DNA of 64,000 nt from Hallella mizrahii (GCF_009695775.1 NZ_VUNG01000003.1:62001-126000); one strand, 5' to 3'; counted from the first letter of the stretch, positions 27,262 through 36,869 are shown. A program made the numbers and translations. Notes: generated by a model not told the origin, from the letters alone.

Positions 27262-28069
27262 CATAAAGATATTGCACAAGCGTATCCTGAAGGTGCTGGA
27301 ACTGGTAGACAAGACCTGCCAGACCCATGGACTGACCTATTATATTTGGGCGGGAACGATGATTGGAGCCGTGAGACACCACGGCTTCATCCCTTGGGAT
27401 GATGACATCGACATAGCGATGCCACGCGAGGACTACGACCGGCTGATTGCACACTGCCGGGAATGGCTCCCTGAACCGCTGGAGATGATTTGCGCTGAAG
27501 ACGACAGCTCCTATCCGCTGCCCTTCGCCAAGATTCAGGATGCCTCCACAACGCTCATTGAGCGTAAGCACATGGATTACGTGGGTGGCATCTATATCGA
27601 TGTGTTCCCCATCGACGGCGTGCCCAATGGATGGTGCCGGCGCATGCTGCACTTCGCACGCTATGAATACTACAAGCGGGTGCTGTATCTTCTCTTCCGC
27701 GATCCTTATAAGCATGGACATGGTCCCAACTCGTGGGTGCCGTTGCTCTGCCGAAAGCTCTATACGCTCGGTGGCGTCCAAGCCAAGATAAGACAGTTGC
27801 TGAGGCAATATCCTTTCGCCTCCTGCAACCTCGTGGCTGACTACGACGATGGCTCCAAAGGCACTATGAGAAAGGAAGTCCTCGGCAAGCCCACGGACTA
27901 TGATTTTGAGGATGCTACTGTCAAAGGGGTAGAGGACTACGACCACTATCTGAGCAACAAATATGGCGACTACATGACCATACCGCCTAAAGAGCAGCAA
28001 AGACAGCATCTGTTCTATTACCTCGATTTTGAACATCCCTATGCTACTTTCAAGGGCTTGGGGAAGTGA
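27248..28069 (+). CDS. LicD family phosphotransferase
   Basis: The 273-residue protein has the LicD signature WAGTMIGAVRHHGFIPWDD followed by DIDIAM, where the Asp cluster binds the metal and nucleotide. LicD proteins transfer phosphocholine or related groups from CDP carriers onto surface glycans or lipid-linked sugars. The ATG at 27248 is favoured over an upstream in-frame start because it leaves the normal short N-terminus. It is the last gene of the aminotransferase-licC-licD set. Confidence 0.9.
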   Translation: MANYDIKILHKRILKVLELVDKTCQTHGLTYYIWAGTMIGAVRHHGFIPWDDDIDIAMPREDYDRLIAHCREWLPEPLEMICAEDDSSYPLPFAKIQDASTTLIERKHMDYVGGIYIDVFPIDGVPNGWCRRMLHFARYEYYKRVLYLLFRDPYKHGHGPNSWVPLLCRKLYTLGGVQAKIRQLLRQYPFASCNLVADYDDGSKGTMRKEVLGKPTDYDFEDATVKGVEDYDHYLSNKYGDYMTIPPKEQQRQHLFYYLDFEHPYATFKGLGK

Positions 28070-28108
28070 AAAACGTGAAAGCCCTGCACCTTTCTGAAGC
28101 TTTTTTGT

Positions 28109-28117
28109 TATCTTTGC
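28109..28117 (+). promoter_or_regulatory. -7 box TATCTTTGC of trpS
   Basis: TATCTTTGC gives a leader of about 40 nt to the trpS ATG at 28162, so trpS is transcribed separately from the licD set. Confidence 0.65.
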
Positions 28118-28143
28118 ATCAATAATCAACAACAATAACGTAA

Positions 28144-29253
<1,110 letters not shown>

Positions 29254-29265
29254 GAGACTGCTTTT

Positions 29266-29309
29266 AGACCACCAAACAGCGACAAGACGTCACAAACGTT
29301 TGGTGGTCT
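29266..29309 (+). terminator. Hairpin after trpS
   Basis: AGACCACCAAAC (29266-29277) and GTTTGGTGGTCT (29298-29309) form a 12-bp perfect stem with a 20-nt loop. There is no T run, so it may act as an RNA-stabilising or factor-dependent end. Confidence 0.5.
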
Positions 29310-29322
29310 GAAAGAAATCCCG

Positions 29323-29331
29323 TATCTTTGC
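29323..29331 (+). promoter_or_regulatory. -7 box TATCTTTGC upstream of tRNA-Arg
   Basis: TATCTTTGC lies about 130 bp before the tRNA. The stretch between them contains three CTATATATA words (about 29387-29446) and TATAATAAGGTGTGG. Confidence 0.5.
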
Positions 29332-29461
29332 AAATGTCTTATACACCAGTCACCCAATGAGCGGATGACGGTGCAGAAACAGAGCACTATATATAATAAG
29401 GTGTGGTTCTATATATAGTTAAGGTAGAGCCCTATATATAAAAGGTGTATAGGACCGTGTC

Positions 29462-29533
29462 GCTCTCATAGTTCAATGGATAGAACGTAGGTTTCCTAAA
29501 CCTTTGATCTGGGTTCGATTCCCAGTGAGAGTA
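29462..29533 (+). tRNA. tRNA-Arg (anticodon CCU)
   Basis: A complete cloverleaf can be drawn: acceptor GCTCTCA with TGAGAGT (one G-T pair), D arm GTTCAATGGATAGAAC, anticodon loop TTCCTAA giving CCU, and T arm CTGGGTTCGATTCCCAG. The discriminator base is A and no CCA is encoded, as is common in Bacteroidota. It decodes AGG. Its 3' end lies 10 bp from the last codon of the convergent DUF3990 operon. Confidence 0.93.
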
Positions 29534-29543
29534 CTTTTTCGTT

Positions 29544-29768
29544 TTATGCGTTTTCAAGTTCCAACATGATCTCATCCACACAATAGGCATCGCTCATATT
29601 GTGGAGATGATATTCCAAATCGCACATATATTGGTAGACATGCGTCTCGTAAAAGATGCGCAGGGCCTTGCTTTCCGGTACGTTCAGCCGCTGGGCAAGT
29701 AAAGAGATGATACGTGCGAACTTCATCTCCAGGATGGTTTTGTTGATATAGGGATTGTCTTTGATCAT
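29544..29768 (-). CDS. Small helical protein, partner of the DUF3990 gene
   Basis: The 74-residue acidic, helical protein contains KFARIISLLAQRLNVPESKA and ends LENA. It resembles the small proteins often encoded next to DUF3990 genes (DUF3791-like or a relative). Its ATG overlaps the DUF3990 stop by 4 bp (ATGA), giving tight coupling. As the last gene of a three-gene operon it may be an antitoxin or adaptor; no catalytic motif is visible. Confidence 0.7.
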   Translation of the reverse strand: MIKDNPYINKTILEMKFARIISLLAQRLNVPESKALRIFYETHVYQYMCDLEYHLHNMSDAYCVDEIMLELENA

Positions 29769-30256
29769 AATGAACTGATTTCTGTGGATTCTTTATAGGT
29801 GAGATACTGGTCAATGACGGATTGGCTGGTGATGCAAATCTGATTGTTGGGCCGGTGATAGCTGAGTCTTTTCAAGGCTTCTTCCGCCGTTATCAAGTCA
29901 GCAGCATAGAGCTCTACGGTATTGAAGACCCTGTCATTAGCGATTCCTCCTTGTATAATGTCGTATTTCTGCCACTCTGTTCCTCCTTTGCGATTGGAAA
30001 CGACAAAGTCCAGCCAGGCACGATTGTATTGTTGGAAAGTAAGAATGGACTTACCGCTAAGCAAGGCCTGATCTAAATTGAAATCGTAAATATTGAGGTA
30101 TTTCTTTTTCCCATCGTTGGCAGGTCGCATTGCCCAGGAGACCGCTTGCTGTTGCAAGTTTGTGACATAGAATCCTTTTCCAAAGTCTAAATGGTTGCGG
30201 CCTATATGCGCTAAAGGATTGGAGATGACATCAGTAGAGCCGTGATAAACGATCAT
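29765..30256 (-). CDS. DUF3990 protein, ADP-ribosyltransferase-like
   Basis: The 163-residue protein starts MIVYHGSTDVISNP and continues with HLDFGKGFYVTN. From family knowledge, DUF3990 belongs to the ADP-ribosyltransferase-like fold: the YHGS His and the GKGFYVT segment match the NAD-binding positions, and NTVELYAA holds a candidate catalytic-type Glu. It likely modifies a cellular target with ADP-ribose from NAD and could act as a toxin. It overlaps small genes on both sides by 4 bp. The divergent neighbour is an ADP-ribosylglycohydrolase, which supports the assignment. Target and toxicity are unknown. Confidence 0.78.
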   Translation of the reverse strand: MIVYHGSTDVISNPLAHIGRNHLDFGKGFYVTNLQQQAVSWAMRPANDGKKKYLNIYDFNLDQALLSGKSILTFQQYNRAWLDFVVSNRKGGTEWQKYDIIQGGIANDRVFNTVELYAADLITAEEALKRLSYHRPNNQICITSQSVIDQYLTYKESTEISSL

Positions 30257-30507
30257 AATCCTCCCTCCTTTCCAAAATTGGGGTTATGACGACGGATATA
30301 AGTGAGCAATTCGTCGACGATATATTCTTTGCCTTGCGTGTGCAAAGCCTCGTAGCTGGGATACAGAAAATGCTCTATCCCATCCGTCTTGTTGAGTTCG
30401 GCTACAATGTCTCTGCCGCTCATCCTTAATCGCTCCGCCAAGTTCTCTATACCAAATACAGCAAACTCAGTCTTCCGCGCTTCTTTGTCTTGCTCAGATT
30501 CCATCAT
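30253..30507 (-). CDS. DUF3791 domain protein
   Basis: The 84-residue protein shows the DUF3791 pattern FAVFGIENLAERLRMSGRDI followed by YEALHTQGKEYIVDELLTYI. DUF3791 genes are commonly found beside DUF3990 genes, and an antitoxin or targeting role is a reasonable inference. It is first in the operon; ATG ATG at 30502-30507 gives two adjacent starts. Its stop overlaps the DUF3990 ATG by 4 bp. Confidence 0.75.
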   Translation of the reverse strand: MMESEQDKEARKTEFAVFGIENLAERLRMSGRDIVAELNKTDGIEHFLYPSYEALHTQGKEYIVDELLTYIRRHNPNFGKEGGL

Positions 30508-30520
30508 TTCATTTTTGTCA

Positions 30521-30528
30521 CAAATTTA
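30521..30528 (-). promoter_or_regulatory. -7 box TAAATTTG of the DUF3790s operon
   Basis: Minus strand TAAATTTG lies 13 bp before the start of the DUF3791 gene (the operon holding DUF3990), predicting a very short leader. It is divergent from the ADP-ribosylglycohydrolase promoter about 50 bp away. Confidence 0.45.
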
Positions 30529-30579
30529 AGTAAAAAGTGTGAGAATCCAAACAGATAACCGAAATATTCAAAGGGTTTC

Positions 30580-30612
30580 TTTGCTTGTTTTGGCTTTTTA
30601 TGTTATCTTTGC
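30580..30612 (+). promoter_or_regulatory. Promoter of the ADP-ribosylglycohydrolase gene
   Basis: TTTG at 30580-30583 and TATCTTTGC at 30604-30612 are 20 bp apart, an excellent match to the Bacteroidota consensus. The leader is about 20 nt. Confidence 0.75.
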
Positions 30613-30637
30613 CACTATATAACTAAAACACACGACT

Positions 30638-31432
30638 ATGCTGGGAGCAATCATTGGTGACATTGTGGGGTCGCGGTTTGAATTTGACGAGATACCCACA
30701 GACAATTTTGAACTGTTTCTCGATAAGCCCTGCTGCGACTATACCGACGACTCGATCATGACGGTTGCCGTGGCCGACGCTATTCTCAACCATCGTAGCT
30801 ACAGCGAAGCCCTGCACGACTGGGGGCGCCGCTATCCCAATCCCAAAGGCGGATACGGCAATATGTTTGCCGAATGGCTGAGAAGTGACGAGCCCAAGCC
30901 CCATAACTCATGGGGCAACGGTGCTGCCATGCGTGTGAGTCCCGTGGGCTGGCTCTTTGACGATTACCACGAGGTGATGGACGAGGCCAAGAAAAGCGCA
31001 CAGTGCAGCCATTTGCATAAGGAGGCCATACGGGGCGCTCAGTGCGTGGCTACGCTCATCTATTGGCTGCGTACCTGCCGTATCACCAAGGAAGAGATAG
31101 AGAGTGCCGTAAAGCATAACTTTGGCTATGTGCTGCCGCCGCTCAGCGACATCATGAAGATTGGTGCCGAGGGACATTTCGACTCCTCATGTCAAGAGAC
31201 CGTGCCTTGGGCGATCCGTTGCTTCCTCGACAGCAACAGCTTTGAAGGAGCCATCCGCAATGCTGTCATGACGCGTGGCGACACCGACACCAAGGCCGCG
31301 ATTACCGGATCCATCGCTGAGGCCTTCTATGAAGTGCCCGACACGCTCTATGAGCAGGCCTGCTCTTATCTGGAGCCCGACATGCTTGACATCGTACAAC
31401 AATACTACCAACGAATGCAGGAAGACCTGTAA
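30638..31432 (+). CDS. ADP-ribosylglycohydrolase family protein (DraG/ARH-like)
   Basis: The 264-residue protein has MLGAIIGDIVGSRFEF at the N-terminus, the metal-binding CDYTDDSIMT (residues 33-42) and a second metal site MTRGDTDTKAAITGSIAEA near residue 213, all diagnostic for ADP-ribosylglycohydrolases. These enzymes remove ADP-ribose from modified side chains or nucleic acids using two divalent metals. It is transcribed divergently from the ADP-ribosyltransferase-like DUF3990 operon, so it may erase that mark or give immunity. A housekeeping role is the alternative, since similar genes occur alone in many Bacteroidota. Confidence 0.92.
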   Translation: MLGAIIGDIVGSRFEFDEIPTDNFELFLDKPCCDYTDDSIMTVAVADAILNHRSYSEALHDWGRRYPNPKGGYGNMFAEWLRSDEPKPHNSWGNGAAMRVSPVGWLFDDYHEVMDEAKKSAQCSHLHKEAIRGAQCVATLIYWLRTCRITKEEIESAVKHNFGYVLPPLSDIMKIGAEGHFDSSCQETVPWAIRCFLDSNSFEGAIRNAVMTRGDTDTKAAITGSIAEAFYEVPDTLYEQACSYLEPDMLDIVQQYYQRMQEDL

Positions 31433-31493
31433 AGAGTGAATGGAAAAATAACAATGAACGACTGACGAAATAGCAATAAACGACTGACAAAAT

Positions 31494-31536
31494 AAAAAAA
31501 ATCCCCGCCAAGCTACTGCCTGGCGGGGATTTTTTA
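31494..31536. terminator. Bidirectional intrinsic terminator
   Basis: ATCCCCGCCA (31501-31510) and TGGCGGGGAT (31521-31530) form a 10-bp stem with A run before and T run after. It separates the convergent ADP-ribosylglycohydrolase and secDF genes and works for both. Confidence 0.88.
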
Positions 31537-31588
31537 TGGTTGGCAGGACGAGGCAAAGCCTTCAAGGCTTTGCCATGTGCCTGTGATG

Positions 31589-34500
31589 TTATGCTTGTGC
31601 CTGTACTTCGGCGAGAGCCTCTTTCGCGTCTTTCTCGCCCTTCTTACCGAGGATGAGGTAAGCGATCGGCGATGCGAGGAAGATAGAGCTCAGCGTACCG
31701 ACAAACACACCGATGATCATAGCGAACGAGAAGCTGCGTGTGGACTCACCACCAAGGATGAAGATGGCGAGCAGCACGATGAGCGTACTGGCCGAGGTGT
31801 TGATGGTACGAGCCAAGGTCTCGTTGATACTCAGGTTGAAGAGATCGTACTTGTTGCCCTTCGGATGCTTGCGCAGGTTCTCACGGATACGGTCGAAGAC
31901 CACCACAGAGTCGTTGATATCATAACCGATCACCGTCAGGATGGCACCGATAAACGTCTGGTCGATTTCCAGTGAGAAGCCAATCCAACCGTAGCACAGT
32001 GAGTAGAGGCCGATAACCATTGTCGTATCGATGGCAAGAGCGGCGATAGAACCCACGGAGAAGCCGAGGTTGCGGAAGCGCAGCAAGATGTAGAGGAAGA
32101 TGAAGAACAGGGCGAGACCCACACTGATGAAGGCGTTGCGCGTGATGTCCTTAGCGACTGACGGACCGACCTTAGAAGAACTGATGATAGAGCCGCCCTG
32201 GCGGATATCAGGATTCTTGAAGGCGTTGACGTTAGCCTGGCTGACGAAGCCGCCCTTCTTCAAGGCGTTGTAGAGGATCGTCTCAGCCTTGTCGTCCTCG
32301 GTAGGCTTGTTGCTGTCGATGTTCCAGTTGGTGGATACACGGATCGTCTTGCCGTCGGTGCCGATAGCGATGACGTTTGTCGTAGCAGGCTTGCCGGCGT
32401 TAGGACCGCTGGTGTTGACGAAAGCGTTGTTCAGTACGTTGCGCACATCCTCTACAGGAACAGACTTGTCGAGTGTGACGACATAGTTGCGGCCACCCGT
32501 GAAGTCAATGCCCAGGCTCAGTCCGCGTACTGCGAAGCTGATGATGCTGATGATGATGAACACTGCGTAAACAGAGAAGCTGGCCTTAAACATATGCATG
32601 AACTTGTAGTTCGTGCCCTGCATGAGGTTCTTGGAGACTTTGGTGTCGAACTTCAAGTGCATCCACTTGTCGTGGTTGAGCTTGTAGTCATAGAGCAGAC
32701 GTGTCAAGTACACGGCACTGAAGAACGAGCAGCAGATACCGATGATCCAAGTTGTTGCGAAGCCGCGGATAGGACCTGTACCCACAAGGAGGAGGATCAC
32801 ACCGGTGATCAATGAAGTAAGGTTGGAGTCGAAGATAGCGGAGAAGGCGTTGCTGTATCCGGCGTTGACGGCCTGCTTCATGCCCTTTCCGGCACGCAGC
32901 TCTTCCTTGATACGCTCATAGATCAGCACATTGGCGTCGACTGCGGTACCGAGTGACAATACCATACCGGCGATACCGGACATTGTCAAGGCTGCCTGGA
33001 ACGAGGTGAGGATTCCCAGTGTGAAGAATACGTTGATGAGCAGAGCACCAACAGCGATGCTTCCGGGAATGATGTTATACATTGCCAGCATAAAGACAAT
33101 CAGCAGCACGAAGGCAATGACGAAGGAGATGAGACCCTGCTGGATGGACTGTGCACCCAAAGTAGGACCGACGACCTCTTCCTGCACGATGTGAGCAGGA
33201 GCAGGCATACGTCCTGACTTCAACGTGTTGGCCAGGTCTTTAGTATCCTCAATGGTGAAGTTACCAGAGATAGAGCTCTGTCCGCCGTCGATCTCACCGT
33301 TGACACGAGGAGCAGAATAGACGACGCCATCGAGCACGATGGCGATAGCCTTGCCCACATTAGCTTTGGTGAGCTCAGCCCAGCGGCGTGCACCGTCAGA
33401 GTTCATGGTCATACTGACCTCAGGCTGACCGGTGATGTTGTTGAACTGATCGGAAGCGTCGGTCACGACATCACCTTCCAGTGGAGCGCGTCCATTGGTC
33501 GTTGTGACCTTCAGGGCGTGGAGCTCGAAGATATTCTTGGCGCCTACGTCAGCAGGCTTAGCACTCCAGAGCAGTTTCAAGTCGGTGGGGAGTACCTGCT
33601 TGGCCACAGCACCGTAGATGATGCGGTTGATGGCAGCGGTATCGCGAACGCTTGCATAGCCGACGACGCTCAGACCCTGGTTGGTAGTCTGCAGCATGGC
33701 GAGCAGTGGATGGAGCTTCTTAGCCTCGGCGAGCTGAGCGTCGGGAGTGGTCTGTACGCTGGTCTTCTTGGCGTTGTTGAGTTTGAACTTAGGCTTAGCC
33801 TGTGTGGTAGCGGGTTTCTTGGCCACGGCTTTCTTGGTGTTGTCGCTCTTTTCAGCCTTGGCAGTGTCGCTCTCGTTGCCACCATTGGCCAGGCGGCTGT
33901 CGAGCTGCTGGAGGTAAGGAGCGATCTCCTGTGCGTTGTAGGTCTCCCAGAACTCCAGGTTGGCGCTACCCTGCAAGAGTTTGCGCATACGCTCGGGCTC
34001 GCGGATACCTGGCATCTCAACCATGATACGCCCTTCAGCACCCTGTACTTTCTGGATGTTGGGCTGTACGACACCGAACTGGTCGATACGTGTTCTGACG
34101 ACATTGAAGGAGTTGTCGATGGCAGAGTTTACCTCTTCGCGGATGACCTTCTCCACGTCAGCATCGGAGCTGGTCGGTGAGACCTTGCCCTGGAGTTCCT
34201 GTGTAGCGAAGACCTCAGCGAGGTGATGTCCGGGGGCATTTTTATGATAAGCGTCGATAAAGAGGCTGACGAAGTCGCCCTGCGTACGCTCCTGCTCGGC
34301 ACGTGCGTCTTTCATGGACTTGACAAAAGCCATGTCGGTTTTGTGGTCGGCAAGGTTTTCAACGACATCAGGCACGCTGACCTCGAGGATAACGTTCATA
34401 CCGCCTTTCAAGTCCAGACCGAGACCGATCTGAGTCTCAAGACATTTTTGGTAGCTGTAGACGCCCAAATACTTCACAGAATCCTTGTAGTCCTGCTGGG

Positions 34501-34627
34501 CGATGGGATCCTTCAACTTGGCAGCCTGCTCGTCGTAGTAATGCGTGGCGATAGGGAATGACAAGTAGAAGATGCAGACGAGCGTCAGGAGGACGCCGGT
34601 TGCAATGACAATTCCTTTGTTTTGCAT
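31589..34627 (-). CDS. secDF: Protein translocase subunit SecDF (fused SecD and SecF)
   Basis: The 1012-residue protein joins SecD (about residues 1-660) and SecF (about 680-1000), the normal state in Bacteroidota. Visible motifs: GLGLDLKGGMNVILEV near residue 69, the periplasmic P1 domain with a low-complexity Lys/Ala/Thr insert (about 265-300), the SecD membrane motif GTAVDANVLIYERIKEEL, and the SecF motif GYDINDSVVVFDRIREN. SecDF uses the proton gradient to pull secreted proteins out of SecYEG. The Asp residues in the VDANV and YDINDS motifs are those expected for proton coupling. Confidence 0.98.
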   Translation of the reverse strand: MQNKGIVIATGVLLTLVCIFYLSFPIATHYYDEQAAKLKDPIAQQDYKDSVKYLGVYSYQKCLETQIGLGLDLKGGMNVILEVSVPDVVENLADHKTDMAFVKSMKDARAEQERTQGDFVSLFIDAYHKNAPGHHLAEVFATQELQGKVSPTSSDADVEKVIREEVNSAIDNSFNVVRTRIDQFGVVQPNIQKVQGAEGRIMVEMPGIREPERMRKLLQGSANLEFWETYNAQEIAPYLQQLDSRLANGGNESDTAKAEKSDNTKKAVAKKPATTQAKPKFKLNNAKKTSVQTTPDAQLAEAKKLHPLLAMLQTTNQGLSVVGYASVRDTAAINRIIYGAVAKQVLPTDLKLLWSAKPADVGAKNIFELHALKVTTTNGRAPLEGDVVTDASDQFNNITGQPEVSMTMNSDGARRWAELTKANVGKAIAIVLDGVVYSAPRVNGEIDGGQSSISGNFTIEDTKDLANTLKSGRMPAPAHIVQEEVVGPTLGAQSIQQGLISFVIAFVLLIVFMLAMYNIIPGSIAVGALLINVFFTLGILTSFQAALTMSGIAGMVLSLGTAVDANVLIYERIKEELRAGKGMKQAVNAGYSNAFSAIFDSNLTSLITGVILLLVGTGPIRGFATTWIIGICCSFFSAVYLTRLLYDYKLNHDKWMHLKFDTKVSKNLMQGTNYKFMHMFKASFSVYAVFIIISIISFAVRGLSLGIDFTGGRNYVVTLDKSVPVEDVRNVLNNAFVNTSGPNAGKPATTNVIAIGTDGKTIRVSTNWNIDSNKPTEDDKAETILYNALKKGGFVSQANVNAFKNPDIRQGGSIISSSKVGPSVAKDITRNAFISVGLALFFIFLYILLRFRNLGFSVGSIAALAIDTTMVIGLYSLCYGWIGFSLEIDQTFIGAILTVIGYDINDSVVVFDRIRENLRKHPKGNKYDLFNLSINETLARTINTSASTLIVLLAIFILGGESTRSFSFAMIIGVFVGTLSSIFLASPIAYLILGKKGEKDAKEALAEVQAQA

Positions 34628-34707
34628 TTTGTTAGTTTATTATTTTATTTTTCTCTTTTTGTTTTTTCGTCGAGCGTGTTCTGCGATTGTTTTCGCATAT
34701 AAGATGT

Positions 34708-34716
34708 GCAAAGATA
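34708..34716 (-). promoter_or_regulatory. -7 box TATCTTTGC of secDF
   Basis: Minus strand TATCTTTGC lies 80 bp upstream of the secDF start. No good -33 box is visible. Confidence 0.6.
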
Positions 34717-34755
34717 GTTATTTTTTCACGCTTTAGAAAATTTTAGCGAATGTTT

Positions 34756-35826
34756 TTAGTGTTTGTTGCTCATTTTCAGCCAACAAGCGATAGGATAATG
34801 GTCCGAAGCCTTGATGGAGCGGTCGATATGGCAATCGTAGGGCGTGAAGTCGTCGGAACAGAGGATGTTGTCGATGCGCACGAAAAATCCGTTGACATGA
34901 TAGCTGATGCCGGGTCCGTTGCCGGTGGCGACATAGCAGTCGGTAAGGCCTTTGGCGATGGTGCGGTGGACGTATGACACGGGGCTGTCGTTGAAGTCGC
35001 CGCAGACGATGATCGGTGTGCCGCGGTGATAAGCGATATAGCGTGCCACGGCCTCGGCTTGCGGTGCGCGTTTCTTCGTGGCTGTTCCGAGTTGCTTGAT
35101 GAGCATTTTCGAGACATGGCGTGCCGTGTCGGAGGACAGGTCGCCCTTGACCATGAGTTTGAAGTCACTTTTCTCTTCGGGACTGAGGCCGGTACTCTCC
35201 AAATGGTTGTTGATAACGATGACGGTGCGCCCTTGTATCTGCACGCGAAAAGCCGCGCTCACGTTGCCCTTGGACTCAAACTGTATGCGCTCCTTGCCAT
35301 GGATGGGAAACTTGCTGAACATTGCCACGACATCGCCGCCGTGCATGATGGTATCGCGAAAGGGATAGTCGCTCTGCATCACTGAGTCGACATATTGTCC
35401 GCCGAGGGCGTTGATGTTGGCCTCTTGCAGGCACACGATGTCGGCCTTCTGCGCTTTGATATACTCTAGAATCGGGTTGGGATGACTGGCATCGCCGAAC
35501 TGCCAGACGTTGTATGACAGCACTTTGAAGCTGCCGGCCGGCGCACTCTGAGGGATGTTGACCGGGCAGTATTGTCTGACGGGAACATAGCTGATCAGAA
35601 AACCGACGATGGGGATGAGCATGCCGCGCGACTTGATGAGCACCCAAAAGACCAGAAAGCCGAGATTGATGACGATGAGCACAGGCAACAGCAAGCCTAT
35701 GTTGCTGAGCATGGGGAAGGTCTCGGGACGCAGCCATCCCGAATATCCTGTCATCAGCAATATGATGATGGTGGCTATGTTGCCCCCTGCAATGATCTGA
35801 AGCGTGACCTGTTTGATCTTCCTCAT
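34756..35826 (-). CDS. Membrane-anchored endonuclease/exonuclease/phosphatase (EEP) family protein
   Basis: The 356-residue protein has three N-terminal membrane segments (to about residue 85) and an EEP domain with FKVLSYNVWQFG, ADIVCLQEANIN, NNHLESTGLSPEE, VCGDFNDSPVSYVHR and a terminal IKASDHYPIAC; the Glu, Asp-x-Asn and Asp-His of the metal-dependent phosphodiesterase site are all present. Substrate may be a nucleic acid, phospholipid or phosphate ester and is unknown. The ATG at 35824-35826 shares one base with the rhomboid stop; a GTG one codon upstream is less likely. Confidence 0.9.
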   Translation of the reverse strand: MRKIKQVTLQIIAGGNIATIIILLMTGYSGWLRPETFPMLSNIGLLLPVLIVINLGFLVFWVLIKSRGMLIPIVGFLISYVPVRQYCPVNIPQSAPAGSFKVLSYNVWQFGDASHPNPILEYIKAQKADIVCLQEANINALGGQYVDSVMQSDYPFRDTIMHGGDVVAMFSKFPIHGKERIQFESKGNVSAAFRVQIQGRTVIVINNHLESTGLSPEEKSDFKLMVKGDLSSDTARHVSKMLIKQLGTATKKRAPQAEAVARYIAYHRGTPIIVCGDFNDSPVSYVHRTIAKGLTDCYVATGNGPGISYHVNGFFVRIDNILCSDDFTPYDCHIDRSIKASDHYPIACWLKMSNKH

Positions 35827-36731
35827 CACTTCTTGCTTTGGTCGAAGAGCTTTTGCTTTTCTTCGTGAGAGAGGCTGTCGTACCCGCTCTTGCGTATCTT
35901 GTCGAGGATGCGGTCCACCTCTTCCTGGTTGGCTCTCTTGTTGGCGTTGTAGTCCCAGTCGGGGTTTCCGCTGTGCTCATTGTGGCTGTGCTGCTGCGAG
36001 CGTGCGTCCCATTTGGCTTTGAGATTGGAGAAAAACTGCGTGTTGCCGGGTCGGTAAGACTGTCCGGGATGATTTCTCCAATAGCGGATGAGGAAATATC
36101 CGAAGATCATGCCGCCGAGATGGGCCAGATGAGCCACGTTGCTGCCGGGCATGGACAGTGCGGAGAAGAACTCGATGGCTATGGAACCGAGAACCATCCA
36201 CTTGGCCTTGATGGGAATGGGAATAGGGATGATAAACATCTTCTCGTCGGGAAACATCATGCCGAAGGCGAGCAGCAGTGCATAGATGCCGCCCGAGGCA
36301 CCCACGGTGGTCAGCCCGTTGAGCTGTGTGGACAGTTGATGCATGACCCCTATCGAGTCTCCCAGACTGAGAGCCTGCTGTCCGTCGAGCATGAAATAGA
36401 CCCAGAAAAACTGTGCGATCTCTTGCATCACACCGGCACCGACGCCACAGAAAATGTAATAAAAAAGAAACTTCTTTCCACCCCACACCTGCTCGACGAC
36501 GGCACCGAACATCCATAGCATGAACATGTTGAGGATGATATGCTCCCATCCGCCATGCATGAACATGTAGGTGACGAGCTGGTAGACCTGGAAATTGGAG
36601 GCCATGAAGAAGTGCAAGCCAAAGAGGTCATTGAGGTCAACGCCAGTGACAGGCAGAAGCAGCTTCATGGCAAGGAATGCCAGGACGTTGATGATAAGCA
36701 GATTCTTTGTAACTGTTGGTATTCTGAACAT
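35826..36731 (-). CDS. Rhomboid family intramembrane serine protease
   Basis: The 301-residue protein has six or more membrane segments with the catalytic Ser146 in GASGGIYALL and the His in NVAHLAHLGGM (about 201-204). The oxyanion-side HGGWEHIILNMF is also typical. Rhomboids cleave substrates within the membrane. About 90 C-terminal residues are polar and cytoplasmic, with an NPDWDYNANKRANQEEVDR-like region seen in Bacteroidota homologues. It is the first gene of a two-gene operon with the EEP protein. Confidence 0.95.
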   Translation of the reverse strand: MFRIPTVTKNLLIINVLAFLAMKLLLPVTGVDLNDLFGLHFFMASNFQVYQLVTYMFMHGGWEHIILNMFMLWMFGAVVEQVWGGKKFLFYYIFCGVGAGVMQEIAQFFWVYFMLDGQQALSLGDSIGVMHQLSTQLNGLTTVGASGGIYALLLAFGMMFPDEKMFIIPIPIPIKAKWMVLGSIAIEFFSALSMPGSNVAHLAHLGGMIFGYFLIRYWRNHPGQSYRPGNTQFFSNLKAKWDARSQQHSHNEHSGNPDWDYNANKRANQEEVDRILDKIRKSGYDSLSHEEKQKLFDQSKK

Positions 36732-36778
36732 GATACGGTGATTTCGTTGTTGTTATATGGAAATGCATGAAAACTGCT

Positions 36779-36787
36779 GCAAAATTA
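36779..36787 (-). promoter_or_regulatory. -7 box TAATTTTGC of the rhomboid-EEP operon
   Basis: Minus strand TAATTTTGC, about 48 bp before the rhomboid ATG. Confidence 0.55.
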
Positions 36788-36869
36788 CGAAAAAAGTCTC
36801 TGATATAGCTATAAACACAGCGAATAAGGGCTTTTTTTCAACCTCCATCTCATTTTTTTTATTTTTTTG

